Shown: positions 32,213 to 41,141 of the stretch, one piece after another
How positions within the stretch are numbered: position 1 is the first letter of the stretch
Layout: each line of letters starts with the position of its first letter
NCBI RefSeq assembly: GCF_026342405.1
Contig: NZ_JAPEMU010000001.1
Coordinates: 7,936,001 to 8,000,000 of the forward strand
DNA from: Kitasatospora sp. NBC_00240
GTDB lineage: Bacteria > Actinomycetota > Actinomycetes > Streptomycetales > Streptomycetaceae
Reading direction: 5' to 3'
DNA length: 64,000 nucleotides
The notes under the pieces: model-generated
Seen by the model: only the letters and a program-made list of their open reading frames with translations
Databases searched by the model: none
What the model was told of the DNA's origin: nothing
Program-made: the position numbers and the translations under genes

Positions 32213-33262
32213 TTACTCGGTGACCGGCGCCGGGGCCACCGGCCCGGCCGGTGAGGTCGCCGGGGAGGTCGCCTGGGTGCTGCCGGCCGCGGGCCCGCGG
32301 CCGCGGCGGTCCAGCGAGGCGAGATAGTCGTTGTAGGCGTTCAGCTCGGCGTCGCCGTTGCGCTCCTCGGCCCGGTCGCGCCGGCGTGCCTGGCGCTCCT
32401 CGGACTTCATCCACTGGAAGACCAGCGCGATCAGCACGATCGCGGTCGGGATCTCGCCGAACGCCCAGGTGATCCCGCCGGCGAGCTTCTGGTCCTCCAG
32501 CAGGTCGGTGCCGGCCGGGGCGCCCGCCGTGGTGAAGGTGGTCACCAGCGGGTGGCCCGCCATCATCACCGCCACGCCGAAGAAGGCGTGGAACGGCATG
32601 CCCATGAACAGCTCGATGATCCGCAGGACATGGCCCGGCCGGTGCGGCCCCGGGTCCACGCCCATGATCGGCCAGAAGAAGAGCAGGCCGGCCGCCAGGA
32701 AGTGCACCATCATCCCGATGTGCCCGAGGCGGTACTGCATCAGGAAGTCGAACAGCGAGGTGAAGTAGAGGCCGTAGAGGCTGGCGATGAACAGCGGGAT
32801 GGTGAACGCCGGGTGCGAGATCACCTTGACGTACCGGCTGTGCAGCAGTGCGACCAGCAGCTCGCGCGGGCCGCGCGGGCGGCCCTTGCCGGCCGGGCGC
32901 AGAGCGCGCAGGGCGAGCGTGATCGGGGCGCCGAGCAGCAGCAGGATCGGGACCAGCATGGAGAGCACCATGTGCTGGATCATGTGGGCGCTGAACAGCA
33001 CCATGCCGTAGTCGTTCAGGCCGGTGCAGGTCACCAGGACGACCCCGCCGACCCCGGCCAGCCAGCCGACGCTCCGGCCGACCGGCCAGCGGTCGCCGCG
33101 CCGAAGCAGCCGGACCACACCCGCGGCGTACAGGGCGACGCCGGTCAGCGCGGCGATCAGGAACACCCAGTCGGGGGACCAGGTGAGCGCCGAGGAGAGG
33201 GAGAAGGGGTCCAGCACCCCCATGCCCCCGTGGTGCATCCCTGCCATTCCGTCGTCGCCCAT
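32213..33262 (-). CDS. CtaG/Caa3-type cytochrome c oxidase assembly membrane protein
   Basis: The 349-residue protein has seven predicted membrane segments. Conserved His/Met-rich positions are FSAHMIQHMVLSMLVPILLLLGAP, GHIGMMVHFLAAGLLFFWPIMGVDP and PFHAFFGVAVMMAGHPL. The N-terminus carries GMAGMHHGGMG, a possible copper site. The family helps metallate or assemble cytochrome oxidase. The C-terminal ~60 residues are a hydrophilic, Ala/Pro/Thr-rich tail. AGGA lies 9 nt before ATG 33262. Confidence 0.9.
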   Translation of the reverse strand: MGDDGMAGMHHGGMGVLDPFSLSSALTWSPDWVFLIAALTGVALYAAGVVRLLRRGDRWPVGRSVGWLAGVGGVVLVTCTGLNDYGMVLFSAHMIQHMVLSMLVPILLLLGAPITLALRALRPAGKGRPRGPRELLVALLHSRYVKVISHPAFTIPLFIASLYGLYFTSLFDFLMQYRLGHIGMMVHFLAAGLLFFWPIMGVDPGPHRPGHVLRIIELFMGMPFHAFFGVAVMMAGHPLVTTFTTAGAPAGTDLLEDQKLAGGITWAFGEIPTAIVLIALVFQWMKSEERQARRRDRAEERNGDAELNAYNDYLASLDRRGRGPAAGSTQATSPATSPAGPVAPAPVTE

Positions 33263-33478
33263 CGGCGGGTCCTGCTTTCCTTCGACGCGGCCCGCACGGG
33301 TCCGGTTCGTCCGTTTTGCTTCGGCATACAGCCTAGGCGTGGCTTACACCCGGCCCGCACCCGCCCCCGGCACGGCGTGCCGGGCGACGGGCGGACCGGG
33401 TGGACGGACCGGGCAGGCGGCCGGTGGACGGCCGGTGGACGACCGGGCCGCACGCCCTGCGGACCGCCCGCGGCCGGC

Positions 33479-33886
33479 TCAGCCGATCTCGTAGTCGAAC
33501 CAGATCCGGTGGGTGCCGTCCGCCTCGACCGTGAGCCCGCCGCCGCCGGTGATCCCGGCCAGCTCCCCGGTACCGCTGGAGGGCACCAGGACGAAGAACT
33601 CGTTGTTGCGGTCGGTGCCGCCGGTGGTGGCCGAGTGGGCGAAGTTGAAGGCGCCGTGCCGGCCGTTCAGCGAGCCCTCGAAGGACTCCATGGCCAGGTA
33701 GGTGCCGACCCCGGTCGTCTGGTCGAAGGCGGCGGTGAACAGCGTCGCCGAACGGCCGTCGACCTCGCCCTCGAACTGCTTCTCCATCGTCGCGACCCCC
33801 ACCGGCACGCCGGTGGGCACGGCGGGGGAGGGCACCAGCTCGGTCGGGACGAAGCTCTTCACGCTGAACGTTCCTGAGGCTCTCAT
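33479..33886 (-). CDS. DUF3224 small beta-barrel protein
   Basis: The 135-residue protein contains the DUF3224 pattern: MRASGTFSVKSFVPTEL, MEKQFEGEVDGRSATLFTAAFD, VGTYLAMESFEGSLNGRHGAFNFAHS and a C-terminal GTHRIWFDYEI. The fold resembles allene-oxide-cyclase-like barrels; function unknown. ATG 33886 has no clear ribosome site. The gene is divergent from a small membrane protein gene across a minisatellite. Confidence 0.88.
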   Translation of the reverse strand: MRASGTFSVKSFVPTELVPSPAVPTGVPVGVATMEKQFEGEVDGRSATLFTAAFDQTTGVGTYLAMESFEGSLNGRHGAFNFAHSATTGGTDRNNEFFVLVPSSGTGELAGITGGGGLTVEADGTHRIWFDYEIG

Positions 33887-34228
33887 GGCGCCGATCGTAC
33901 GGTCGGGGTCCGACAGTCGGGCCCGCCGCCGGACATCGGGCGTGCCGCCCGGCTGCTGCCGGGCCCGCCACCCCGGACGCGCCCGCCATCTTGGACGCGC
34001 CCGCCATCTTGGACGCGCCCGCCATCTTGGACGCGCCCGCCATCTTGGACGCGCCCGCCACCCCGGACGCGGGCGCGGCCGTCCGGATGCGGCCCCGGGC
34101 AGTGGGGTGCGAGGCTCGGTCGGGGCGGCCGGCGCCCACCGGGGCCGACGGCCCCATCCACGCCGGGGAGCCGCTCCGAACAGACGGCGGCCGGTCCGCG
34201 GCCGACCAGCCCGAGCCAGGGAGGCCCC
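33887..34228. other. Divergent intergenic region containing a minisatellite
   Basis: The 342 nt between DUF3224 (-) and the 34229 gene (+) is dominated by the 6 x 18-bp array at 33964-34071. The rest is GC-rich without a visible gene. Confidence 0.6.
33964..34071. repeat. Six-copy 18-bp minisatellite
   Basis: Six units begin at 33964, 33982, 34000, 34018, 34036 and 34054. The four middle units are identical (CCCGCCATCTTGGACGCG); the first and last share CCACCCCGG at the same place. The 18-bp period keeps all frames open on both strands, which creates spurious reading frames. Confidence 0.95.
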
Positions 34229-34612
34229 ATGAACCGTCCGCTGCTGCGACTGACCGGCGCCGCCACCGCCCTCTACGGCCTCGCCGTGACCCGCCGGCCC
34301 GCCCTGCTGGCGAGGCCGTCCGGGCTGACCGGCCCGGACGGCGAGGTGCCGCCGGCGGTGGCCGCCTGCGTCCGGCCGCTCGCGTTCCGGGACGCAGCCT
34401 GCGGCCTCGCGATGCTGCTGGCCCCGGACGACCACAGCCTGCGCACCGCGACGCTGATCCGGATCGCCTCCGACTTCGGTGACGCGGCGCTGCTCGCCAC
34501 CGCCCTGCCCCGGCGCCGGCACCGGGCGATGGCCGTCGTGCTCTCGGTCGGCTGGGGCGCCCTGTCGGTCGCCGGTCTCCTGCGGCCGGACGACCCCGCC
34601 GACCCGTCCTAG
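34229..34612 (+). CDS. Small integral membrane protein, family unknown
   Basis: The 127-residue protein has about three hydrophobic segments (~8-20, ~50-66 and ~100-118) joined by basic loops (LPRRRHRAM). The pattern AFRDAACGLAMLLAPDD and IASDFGDAALLATAL resembles small four-helix DUF4267-like membrane proteins, which is only a suggestion. AGGGAGG lies 7 nt before ATG 34229. A long hairpin starts at its stop codon. Confidence 0.75.
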   Translation: MNRPLLRLTGAATALYGLAVTRRPALLARPSGLTGPDGEVPPAVAACVRPLAFRDAACGLAMLLAPDDHSLRTATLIRIASDFGDAALLATALPRRRHRAMAVVLSVGWGALSVAGLLRPDDPADPS

Positions 34613-34660
34613 CGGCCCGGCCGCGCGCAGCGGTCGGGACTACGCGCGGGCCGGGCCGCT
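34611..34660 (+). terminator. 17-bp hairpin with one bulge after 34229 gene
   Basis: Arm 34611-34627 pairs with 34643-34660, one extra G bulged, with a 15-nt loop; the left arm overlaps the stop codon. Confidence 0.7.
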
Positions 34661-34864
34661 GGTCCGGGCGACAAGGGCTACCGGACGGTCGCGGGGACGC
34701 GGGTTCCCGTCGTCGGCGAGCGCCTCACGCAGCTGCGCCGGGGTCAGGGCGGTGCGGAGCGGCGAAGGTCACTGAAGACCTCTTCCCAGGGGGCAGGATC
34801 GTTTCCCGTGCGAGGCTTCCTGCCGGAGCCTGTGCTGTCGCTTCGGCAGGGTGGCCGCGCCGTC

Positions 34865-35905
34865 CTACAGTTGTGCGTGGTCGGCCGGCTGCCGCACGGT
34901 GCCGGTGTCGAAGTAGTGTGGATGCACCCACCCGTGTCGGACGGCGTAACCGCCGAGCTGCATCCGGGTCCGAACTCCGGCTATGTCCATGAGGTGGCGC
35001 AGGCGTCGGTGCAGCGTGCGCGGTGAAAGACCGAGCTGTGTCGCGGCCGTCGGGTCGGTCAGGCCGGCCAGCAGGAGCGCGAGGATCTTTCGGTCCAGGT
35101 CGGTCGGGCCTTGCGCACCGAGTTCGACGGTGGTTTCGGCCTCTCCGCCGGTGACCGACAGCTCCAGCGGGTGGGCGGTGTGCCATACCGTCTCGAACAG
35201 CGCGTCCAACGCGTCCAACAGGCCGCTGCGGTGCAACAGCACGGCGCCCGGCTCGCCGTCCGGTGTGACCGCGAACGGGACCAGGCCGAGGTCGGCGTCG
35301 GCCAGTACGAGCTTCATCGGCAGCTGGTCGGCAACTCGCAACTGCACGCCGTTGCGCAGTGAATCGATCGCATCGTCGATGATGCCCGGCTCCGCGAGCA
35401 CGGCCCGGTCCAGTACCGCCCGGAACTGCACGCCGCGGCCGATGGCCACGGGCTCGGCCGTGTTCTCGTCGGGCGGCAGGGCGACGAAGGGTGCGGTGAT
35501 GAAGCTGCGGACCTGCGTGCGGGCTGCCTGCTGCACCTGGAGGAAGCGATGGCGGATGGCGTCGACGCCCGTGACCACCTCGATCAGATCGCTGATGCTG
35601 TTCCCGGTCATCGCCGCCCGGTGTTCCTCGGCGAAGGTCACCAGGGCATGCTCGGCCATGCGCAGTCCGTCTCGGCGCTGGCCGATGAGGGCGCCGAGCG
35701 CCATCGCCGGCGGCGCGGCGGTGAACCGTTCATCCGTCGACCTGGTCACCAGTCCCCATCCGACCAGGCGGGACAGTGCCTGGTCCACGTCGGCCGGTGA
35801 GAGAACGAGCAGATCCGACAGTGACGTCGCGGTGGAGTGCGGCCGTCCGAGCAGCGCTCGGTAGACGCGCTCGTCATCGGCTTCGAGGCCCAGAACATCC
35901 AGCAT
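34865..35905 (-). CDS. TrmB-like / LuxR-type transcriptional regulator
   Basis: The 346-residue protein has an N-terminal winged helix of TrmB type (LGLEADDERVYRALLGRPHSTATSLSDLL; DVDQALSRLVGWGLVTRS) and a central phospholipase-D-like effector domain (~90-250). A C-terminal helix-turn-helix follows: ILALLLAGLTDPTAATQLGLSPRTLHRRLRHLM, LuxR-like. Such regulators commonly lie beside exported subtilisin genes in streptomycetes; here it lies just downstream of one on the same strand, separated by a terminator, so it probably has its own promoter at 35906-35998. ATG 35905 is used; no strong ribosome site is present. Confidence 0.85.
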   Translation of the reverse strand: MLDVLGLEADDERVYRALLGRPHSTATSLSDLLVLSPADVDQALSRLVGWGLVTRSTDERFTAAPPAMALGALIGQRRDGLRMAEHALVTFAEEHRAAMTGNSISDLIEVVTGVDAIRHRFLQVQQAARTQVRSFITAPFVALPPDENTAEPVAIGRGVQFRAVLDRAVLAEPGIIDDAIDSLRNGVQLRVADQLPMKLVLADADLGLVPFAVTPDGEPGAVLLHRSGLLDALDALFETVWHTAHPLELSVTGGEAETTVELGAQGPTDLDRKILALLLAGLTDPTAATQLGLSPRTLHRRLRHLMDIAGVRTRMQLGGYAVRHGWVHPHYFDTGTVRQPADHAQL

Positions 35906-35998
35906 CGGCGACCGACTCTCTTCTGCTTGCAGCGGGAAGAGTATGCGCCATGGTGGCAGGCCCTGAACAGTCCCTACTGGGGGCAGGCGGGAGGGGAA

Positions 35999-36028
35999 GA
36001 GCCCCGGGGAGTTGCCTCCCCGGGGCTC
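35999..36028 (-). terminator. 13-bp perfect hairpin after subtilisin gene
   Basis: Arms 35999-36011 and 36016-36028 pair perfectly with loop TTGC, 12 nt past the protease stop. Confidence 0.85.
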
Positions 36029-36039
36029 GACAGTGTGGG

Positions 36040-39000
36040 TCATCGCAGGCCGTACGCCCGGATGATCTCGTTCTTGACGCTGAAACCGCTGTTCGTCTCG
36101 GCGCTCGCGCGGACCGAGATGAAGCCGCCGGGCTTCTTGGCCGTCCTGAACGAACCCGTCCAGTAGCCGTCGGCGCCCTTGGCCAGGGTCACCTTCTGCC
36201 AGGTGGCGCCGTCGTCGTACGAGACGTCCAGCTTCACCGTGGTGACGGTGCCCGGCACGGTGCCGAGGTCCATTGACACCGGCTTGAGTGCGATCTGCTG
36301 GGTCGCGTTGGCCTTGACGTCGCCGTGCAGGTCCGACTCCAGCTTGTAGTCCAGGTTCAGGACCGAGAACGGCTTGAAGTCGTCCGAGTCGACGGTGTCG
36401 GACATGAACGTCCACTCGGTGTGGGTGCGCGTCGACAACCGGAAGGCTTCACCGGGCCGTTCCGCGTCGAGGACGGCCCGGTAGGGCAGGTTGCCCGCAG
36501 GGACCTCGACCCACTGCATGTCCGTGCTGTTCGGGTTGTCGTGGATCAGCGTGTCGCCCTGGAAGACCTGCAGGTGGGTCGGCGTCTCACCCCATTGCAG
36601 GAATCCGCCCAGCCGCATGTTGTCGCTGGCGGAGGCCCATGCCTGCACGTTCCAGGTCATGTAGTTCTGCCAGCGGGAGTTGTACACGCCGAAGGCCTCG
36701 CCCTGGCCGGGCCTGATCGCCGGAGCGAACCAGGCCAGACGGGTGGCGCTGCCCTTGGCGTACGTGTTGTCGCCCGACACCATCACCCACGGCGAGTTCC
36801 CGTCGACGCCCTGCGCGTGGAACTCCCTCCATACCTGGCCCGGGGTCACCCATTCGGTGCGGGTGCCCGGATGCCACTCACGATCGGGGAAGTTGAACGA
36901 CGGGCTGAGGGTGAAGTCGGACCGGTAGCCTTCCGCCGACCCGCCGTCCGTGGCCGAGTAGTAGCGGGCATCGATCCGGGCGAGGTCACCCTCGGCCGGC
37001 TTGTAGACCAGGGCCCGGTCCGGCACCTGGCCGGGGTAGTCCCGGGTCAGGTCGTAGACGAAGGACGTGTACTCGGTCTGCTTCGCGGTCAGCATGAGGT
37101 GGCCGGCCCTGGCCATGGCGATGAGGCTCTTGCCCGCGTCGCGGTGCACGGTGGCGACCGGGATGGTCGACTCGCCGACGTACTCCATCAGGGCGCCCAC
37201 CCCGTCGTTGACCACGATCAGCGCCTTCGCACCGGCCGCGACCGCGGCCTCGGTGCGCTCCTGCGGCGGGACCGCGTCGCTGCGCTCGATGACGACGACC
37301 TTGCCCTTTGCCTTGACCTTCTCGTAATCGGCAGCCGCGCCGCTGCCCGCGTAGACGGCCTTCAGCGTGTCCGTGGCGGTGCCCAGGGCGCTGCCTGCCT
37401 GCACCAGCGTCTCGAAGCGGAGCCGGTCTCCCGGCGTGCTCAGACCGAGTAGCGGCTCACCCTTGCGCCAGCGGGTGATCAGCATGAACTCGCCCTGTGT
37501 CATCGGCTCCGTCGGCGCGACGTAGACGTCGTCGTACGACGCCGGCAGCACGTATGCGCTGCGATAGTCCATGAACGGGTCGAGGCCCTTGTAGTGGACG
37601 TTGAAGTCGACCTTGCGCTGGCGGTCCTCGGTGCGCTGCGGCGCCTCGGTCTGCAGCAAGCGCGCCTTGCTCGCGTCGAGCACCACGTCGGCGGAGCCTT
37701 CCTTGAGCACGGTCTCCGGGTCGACCAGCACGGCCAGACCCGAGCGGTCCGCCTGCTCGCCGGCCACGTCGAGGTACGCCGCGACGGTGTACCGGCCCGG
37801 TGCCATGCGCATGGTGGTCGAGCCGTCGACGTAGACCGACCACGGCCAGAGGTCGCCGGCCAGGTTGATCGCTACCTGCCCGGCGGCGGGCTTGCCGTCG
37901 CGGCCGACCAGCTTGATGTTCAGGTCGTAGCGCTCCTCCTCCTTGACGAGCGCCACGGAGGTGCGGGTCACCGGCTTCCCCGTGGCCGCGTCGGCGGCTA
38001 TGACGTAGCCGACGTGCCGGCCTGCCGAGGTGGTTCGCGGGTCACCGGTCACCGGGACGGCGGTGGCGCCGCCCGCCGGGACGGTCACGGTGGTGGCTCC
38101 CAGCGTGAACGAGCCGTCGTCGTTGGTCAGGGTCAGGGTCAGCGTGACGTCGGCGGAACCGGAGTTGGTGAAGGTCAGGTCCTTCGTGACGGCGACGTCG
38201 CTCGGCTCGTGCGGCCACGTGTAGTTGCCGAAGAAGAGGGATCCGGTCCCGCGGACCGTGGTGCGCACCGCGGCGGCCACGTCGAGACGGCCGGTGCCGA
38301 CGTCGTACGGCGAGTACCCGCCGTCCAGACCCTTCGCGGTGCTCATCAGGTGTTCCTTGAGCTGCGCGCCGGTCCAGTCCGGGTGCTGCTGGGCCAGGAT
38401 CGCTGCCGCGCCGACCACGTGCGGGGTGGCCATCGAGGTGCCGCTGATGGTGCGGTAGAGGCCCTGGCCGCCGTCGGTCATCTCCTGTGAGCGGGCCGCG
38501 GTGATGTCCACGCCGGGCGCCGCGATGTCCGGCTTCATGCCGCCGGAGTAGGCCAGCGGGCCGGTGCTGGAGAAGGACGCGAGCCGGTCCTGCTTGTCCG
38601 TGGCGGCCACGGTCAGCGCCGAGGCGGCCGCGCCCGGAGAGGAGATGCTCTCCGGACCCGCGTTACCGGCGGCGATGACGAACAGCGTGCCGTACTGCGC
38701 GGACAGCGCGTCGACCGTCTGCGACATCGGGTCGCTGCCGTCCGTCGGGTAGGAGTCGCCGAGGCTCATGTTGACGACGTCCGCACCGGACTCGGCGGCC
38801 CACTGCATACCGGCCATGACCCAGGAGTCCTGGCCGTAGCCCTCCGCGCCGCCGAGCACCTTGCCGACGATCAGGTCGGCGCCGGGGGCGACGCCCTTGT
38901 AGTCGCCGCCGGAGGCCGCGCCCGAGCCGACGATCGTGCTCGCCACATGCGTGCCGTGCCCGTTGAGGTCGGAGAAGGCCTCACCCGGCACGAAGCTGAC

Positions 39001-39774
39001 CGTGCCGTCGATCCGGCCGGCGAAGTCGGGGTGGTTGACGTCGATGCCGGTGTCGAGCAGCGCGACCTTGACACCCTTGCCGGTGTACCCGGCCGCCCAG
39101 GCCTCGGGCGCGCCGATCAGCGGCACGCTCTCCTTCAGGCTGGCCTTCACCCGCCCGTCGAGCCACAGCTTCGCCACACCCGCGCCCAACGTCGCGCTGC
39201 CCTGCGGCGCGACGGTGTTCCAGAAGGCGCGGGCCTCGCGCTTCTCGGTGCTGAGCGCGGCACCGCGGATGCCCTTGAGGTCGCGGGTCAGCTTGCTGCC
39301 GCGGGGGGCCGCAGGCTCGACGGCCGAGCGGGACGTCGGCTGGGTGTACGTCGCGATCAGCGGTACCGCGGCCGACTTCGCGTCGTCGTAGCCCATCTCG
39401 ATCAGGTCGCTGACGTTGAACAGCCGCCGGTCCAGCTTGTCCGCTCCCAGCAGCGGCGCCGCCTCGTCCGGGATGACGAACAGGTCACCCTTGACCTCCT
39501 GGATCTTTACGCCGCCGACGGCGCTGTCCGGCCGGTCGACCTGGGCGGTCTGCTTGCCGTCGGCCATCGCGGTGACGGTGACGACGTCGCCGGTGACCAG
39601 GGTGACCTTGTGGGTCGCCGATGGCTTGGCGGGAACGGCGGGCCTGCTCGGAGCGGCGTGTGCGGGCGTTGGCAGAACCGCGAGTCCCGACGCCAGCAGC
39701 GGCACCGCGGTGGCGGCCGAGATCAGTTGCCGGCGCCTGCGGCGGAAGGCGGAAGATAGTGAAGGGGAGAACAT
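36040..39774 (-). CDS. Large secreted S8 subtilisin-family serine protease
   Basis: The 1,244-residue exported protease has a signal peptide with RRRRR then a hydrophobic core (cleavage near AHA-APS, ~41). A propeptide ends near 215. The catalytic triad is D241 (VALLDTGIDVNHPDF), H273 (NGHGTHVAST) and S447 (ISGTSMATPHVVGAA), with oxyanion Asn N371. After the protease domain come a beta-sandwich and a PA-like region (AKGKVVVIERSDAVPPQ). Long C-terminal beta-rich domains suggest cell-wall or substrate docking. It degrades extracellular protein. No clear ribosome site precedes ATG 39774. A TrmB/LuxR regulator lies downstream. Confidence 0.93.
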   Translation of the reverse strand: MFSPSLSSAFRRRRRQLISAATAVPLLASGLAVLPTPAHAAPSRPAVPAKPSATHKVTLVTGDVVTVTAMADGKQTAQVDRPDSAVGGVKIQEVKGDLFVIPDEAAPLLGADKLDRRLFNVSDLIEMGYDDAKSAAVPLIATYTQPTSRSAVEPAAPRGSKLTRDLKGIRGAALSTEKREARAFWNTVAPQGSATLGAGVAKLWLDGRVKASLKESVPLIGAPEAWAAGYTGKGVKVALLDTGIDVNHPDFAGRIDGTVSFVPGEAFSDLNGHGTHVASTIVGSGAASGGDYKGVAPGADLIVGKVLGGAEGYGQDSWVMAGMQWAAESGADVVNMSLGDSYPTDGSDPMSQTVDALSAQYGTLFVIAAGNAGPESISSPGAAASALTVAATDKQDRLASFSSTGPLAYSGGMKPDIAAPGVDITAARSQEMTDGGQGLYRTISGTSMATPHVVGAAAILAQQHPDWTGAQLKEHLMSTAKGLDGGYSPYDVGTGRLDVAAAVRTTVRGTGSLFFGNYTWPHEPSDVAVTKDLTFTNSGSADVTLTLTLTNDDGSFTLGATTVTVPAGGATAVPVTGDPRTTSAGRHVGYVIAADAATGKPVTRTSVALVKEEERYDLNIKLVGRDGKPAAGQVAINLAGDLWPWSVYVDGSTTMRMAPGRYTVAAYLDVAGEQADRSGLAVLVDPETVLKEGSADVVLDASKARLLQTEAPQRTEDRQRKVDFNVHYKGLDPFMDYRSAYVLPASYDDVYVAPTEPMTQGEFMLITRWRKGEPLLGLSTPGDRLRFETLVQAGSALGTATDTLKAVYAGSGAAADYEKVKAKGKVVVIERSDAVPPQERTEAAVAAGAKALIVVNDGVGALMEYVGESTIPVATVHRDAGKSLIAMARAGHLMLTAKQTEYTSFVYDLTRDYPGQVPDRALVYKPAEGDLARIDARYYSATDGGSAEGYRSDFTLSPSFNFPDREWHPGTRTEWVTPGQVWREFHAQGVDGNSPWVMVSGDNTYAKGSATRLAWFAPAIRPGQGEAFGVYNSRWQNYMTWNVQAWASASDNMRLGGFLQWGETPTHLQVFQGDTLIHDNPNSTDMQWVEVPAGNLPYRAVLDAERPGEAFRLSTRTHTEWTFMSDTVDSDDFKPFSVLNLDYKLESDLHGDVKANATQQIALKPVSMDLGTVPGTVTTVKLDVSYDDGATWQKVTLAKGADGYWTGSFRTAKKPGGFISVRASAETNSGFSVKNEIIRAYGLR

Positions 39775-40419
39775 GCCATGGGTCTATCGGCCGGTAACGC
39801 CGACGTGAATGCCTGACGAAGGCAAGTCCTTGCCATGGCACGGACTTGTCAGCCGTGAACCTCGCGAATCCAGGCAAAGTCACACATTCGCGCGTGGGTA
39901 TTGAGTCAGCGGTTTCAGCGCGAAGCTCTTGGCGTCCGCTCGCCGCCCAGTGACGGCCTTGACTCCACCAGGCCCAGTCCGGAGCGTGATCAATGCAGTC
40001 GGTTCGGCGTCGGTGTGGCCTCCGGGCCGACCGAACGCCGGCGTGGCGCGACGTGAACTCAAGCCCGGTGAGATGGAGTTGATTCGGCTGTCTCCGCGGT
40101 CGGGACTACGGCCCCTAACCGGAGCACCTACGCGGGCCCTCTCTGTCCGCCCGGACCGCACAACGTCTGCATACCGACTCGGGTGCACAACGAGAGCCTC
40201 GACGCGATGCCGCTCGATGCCAACTGGGCACCTCGGCGGGTCGGCTGACGAATAATCCGCTGGTGCCGTGGCCGGACAGGTTCACCGGGGTCTCGTGGTC
40301 TGCGGGTGCGCGAGTCACCGTTGCTCCCCGGTTTCGGTTGGGCGCAGGGCTGAACGACCTCGTTTGCATGGTGGTAATCGACTTGCTGCCCGCCCCGGCG
40401 GGCGGGCAGGGTCTGGATC
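39775..40419. other. Gene-poor region, possibly remnant DNA
   Basis: The 645 nt upstream of the protease lacks a convincing gene. Minus-strand frames (for example 39880-40188 and 40128-40436) overlap each other, are Arg/Pro-rich and lack ribosome sites; they may be decayed accessory DNA. Base composition is less GC-rich than the flanks. The protease promoter should lie within 39775-39900. Confidence 0.4.
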
Positions 40420-40917
40420 ATGCTTGAACTACGCACCTTGGAATCGGACGACTGGCCCCTTTGGCGGGAGTTGCGACTGGCTGCGCTTGCTGAGGCGCCC
40501 TACGCGTTCGGATCGACACTGGCCCAGTGGCAGGGATCCGGCGACCGGGAGGAACGCTGGCGTGCCCGCCTGTCCGTTCCCGGCGCGCACGATCTCGTCG
40601 CGCTCCTCGACGGCCTTCCGGTGGGCATGGCCAGCGGAGTGCCCGGCGAGGGAGCGGAGAAGGTGGAGTTGATCTCGATGTGGGTCAACCCCACGGCTCG
40701 GGGCAAGGGTGTGGGTGACTGCCTGATCCAGGCGGTCGAGCGGTGGGCGGTGGAGCGCGGTGCCACGACGCTGCGGTTGTCCGTCATGCCGGACAACCGC
40801 AAGGCAACCGCGCTCTATGAGCGGCGCGGTTTCACGGACACGGGTGAGCCCGGCGATCTTCTGCCCGATGGCGTCGGCCGGGAGCGGGTCATGGCGAAGA
40901 GGCTGGCCGCTGTCTGA
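40420..40917 (+). CDS. GNAT-family N-acetyltransferase
   Basis: The 165-residue protein is a clear GNAT: LELRTLESDDWPLWRELRLAAL, strand 4 VELISMWVNPTARGKGVGDCLI with the acetyl-CoA loop ARGKGVG, and LRLSVMPDNRKATALYERRGFTDTGE. It transfers acetyl from acetyl-CoA to an unknown amine. The ribosome site before ATG 40420 is weak (GGTCTGGATC). It stands alone between gene-poor stretches. Confidence 0.92.
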   Translation: MLELRTLESDDWPLWRELRLAALAEAPYAFGSTLAQWQGSGDREERWRARLSVPGAHDLVALLDGLPVGMASGVPGEGAEKVELISMWVNPTARGKGVGDCLIQAVERWAVERGATTLRLSVMPDNRKATALYERRGFTDTGEPGDLLPDGVGRERVMAKRLAAV

Positions 40918-40952
40918 TCTCCACATCCGGGCACGGCGGGATCCCTCACTTG

Positions 40953-41140
40953 GTCAGGCTGCGGCAGCGAGGGGGTGTCCGCCCCGGCGGATGCCCTTCT
41001 CGCTGCGGATGCGGGCGGGTTCGCGGCGCTGGGCTGCGAGGACGTCGGGGTGCCTGGCCGGCACCGTCGTGATTGCGGAGACCTCGCGTGTGCGACGGGA
41101 CTTCGCGGCCGTGGACGGTCGGCTCTGCGCTCCCGCCGGT
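40953..41140 (-). other. Open frame without start codon, possible gene remnant
   Basis: On the minus strand a frame ends at 40953 with plausible protein sequence (VSAITTVPARHPDVLAAQRR, then RSEKGIRRGGHPLAAAA). No start codon or ribosome site is present. It lies between a GNAT gene and the end of the dehydrogenase gene. It may be a truncated accessory gene; I cannot name it. Confidence 0.25.
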
Positions 41141-41141
41141 C

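Noticed and set aside
33964..34071. CRISPR array
   Set aside because: The units are contiguous with no unique spacers and there are no cas genes.
33883..34266. Proteins with repeated GASKMA or ILDAPA hexapeptides
   Set aside because: They are translations of the 18-bp minisatellite on either strand; no ribosome site and no sequence outside the repeat looks coding.
39880..40436. Two overlapping minus-strand genes upstream of the subtilisin
   Set aside because: Overlapping in different frames, no ribosome sites, composition not protein-like over most of their length.
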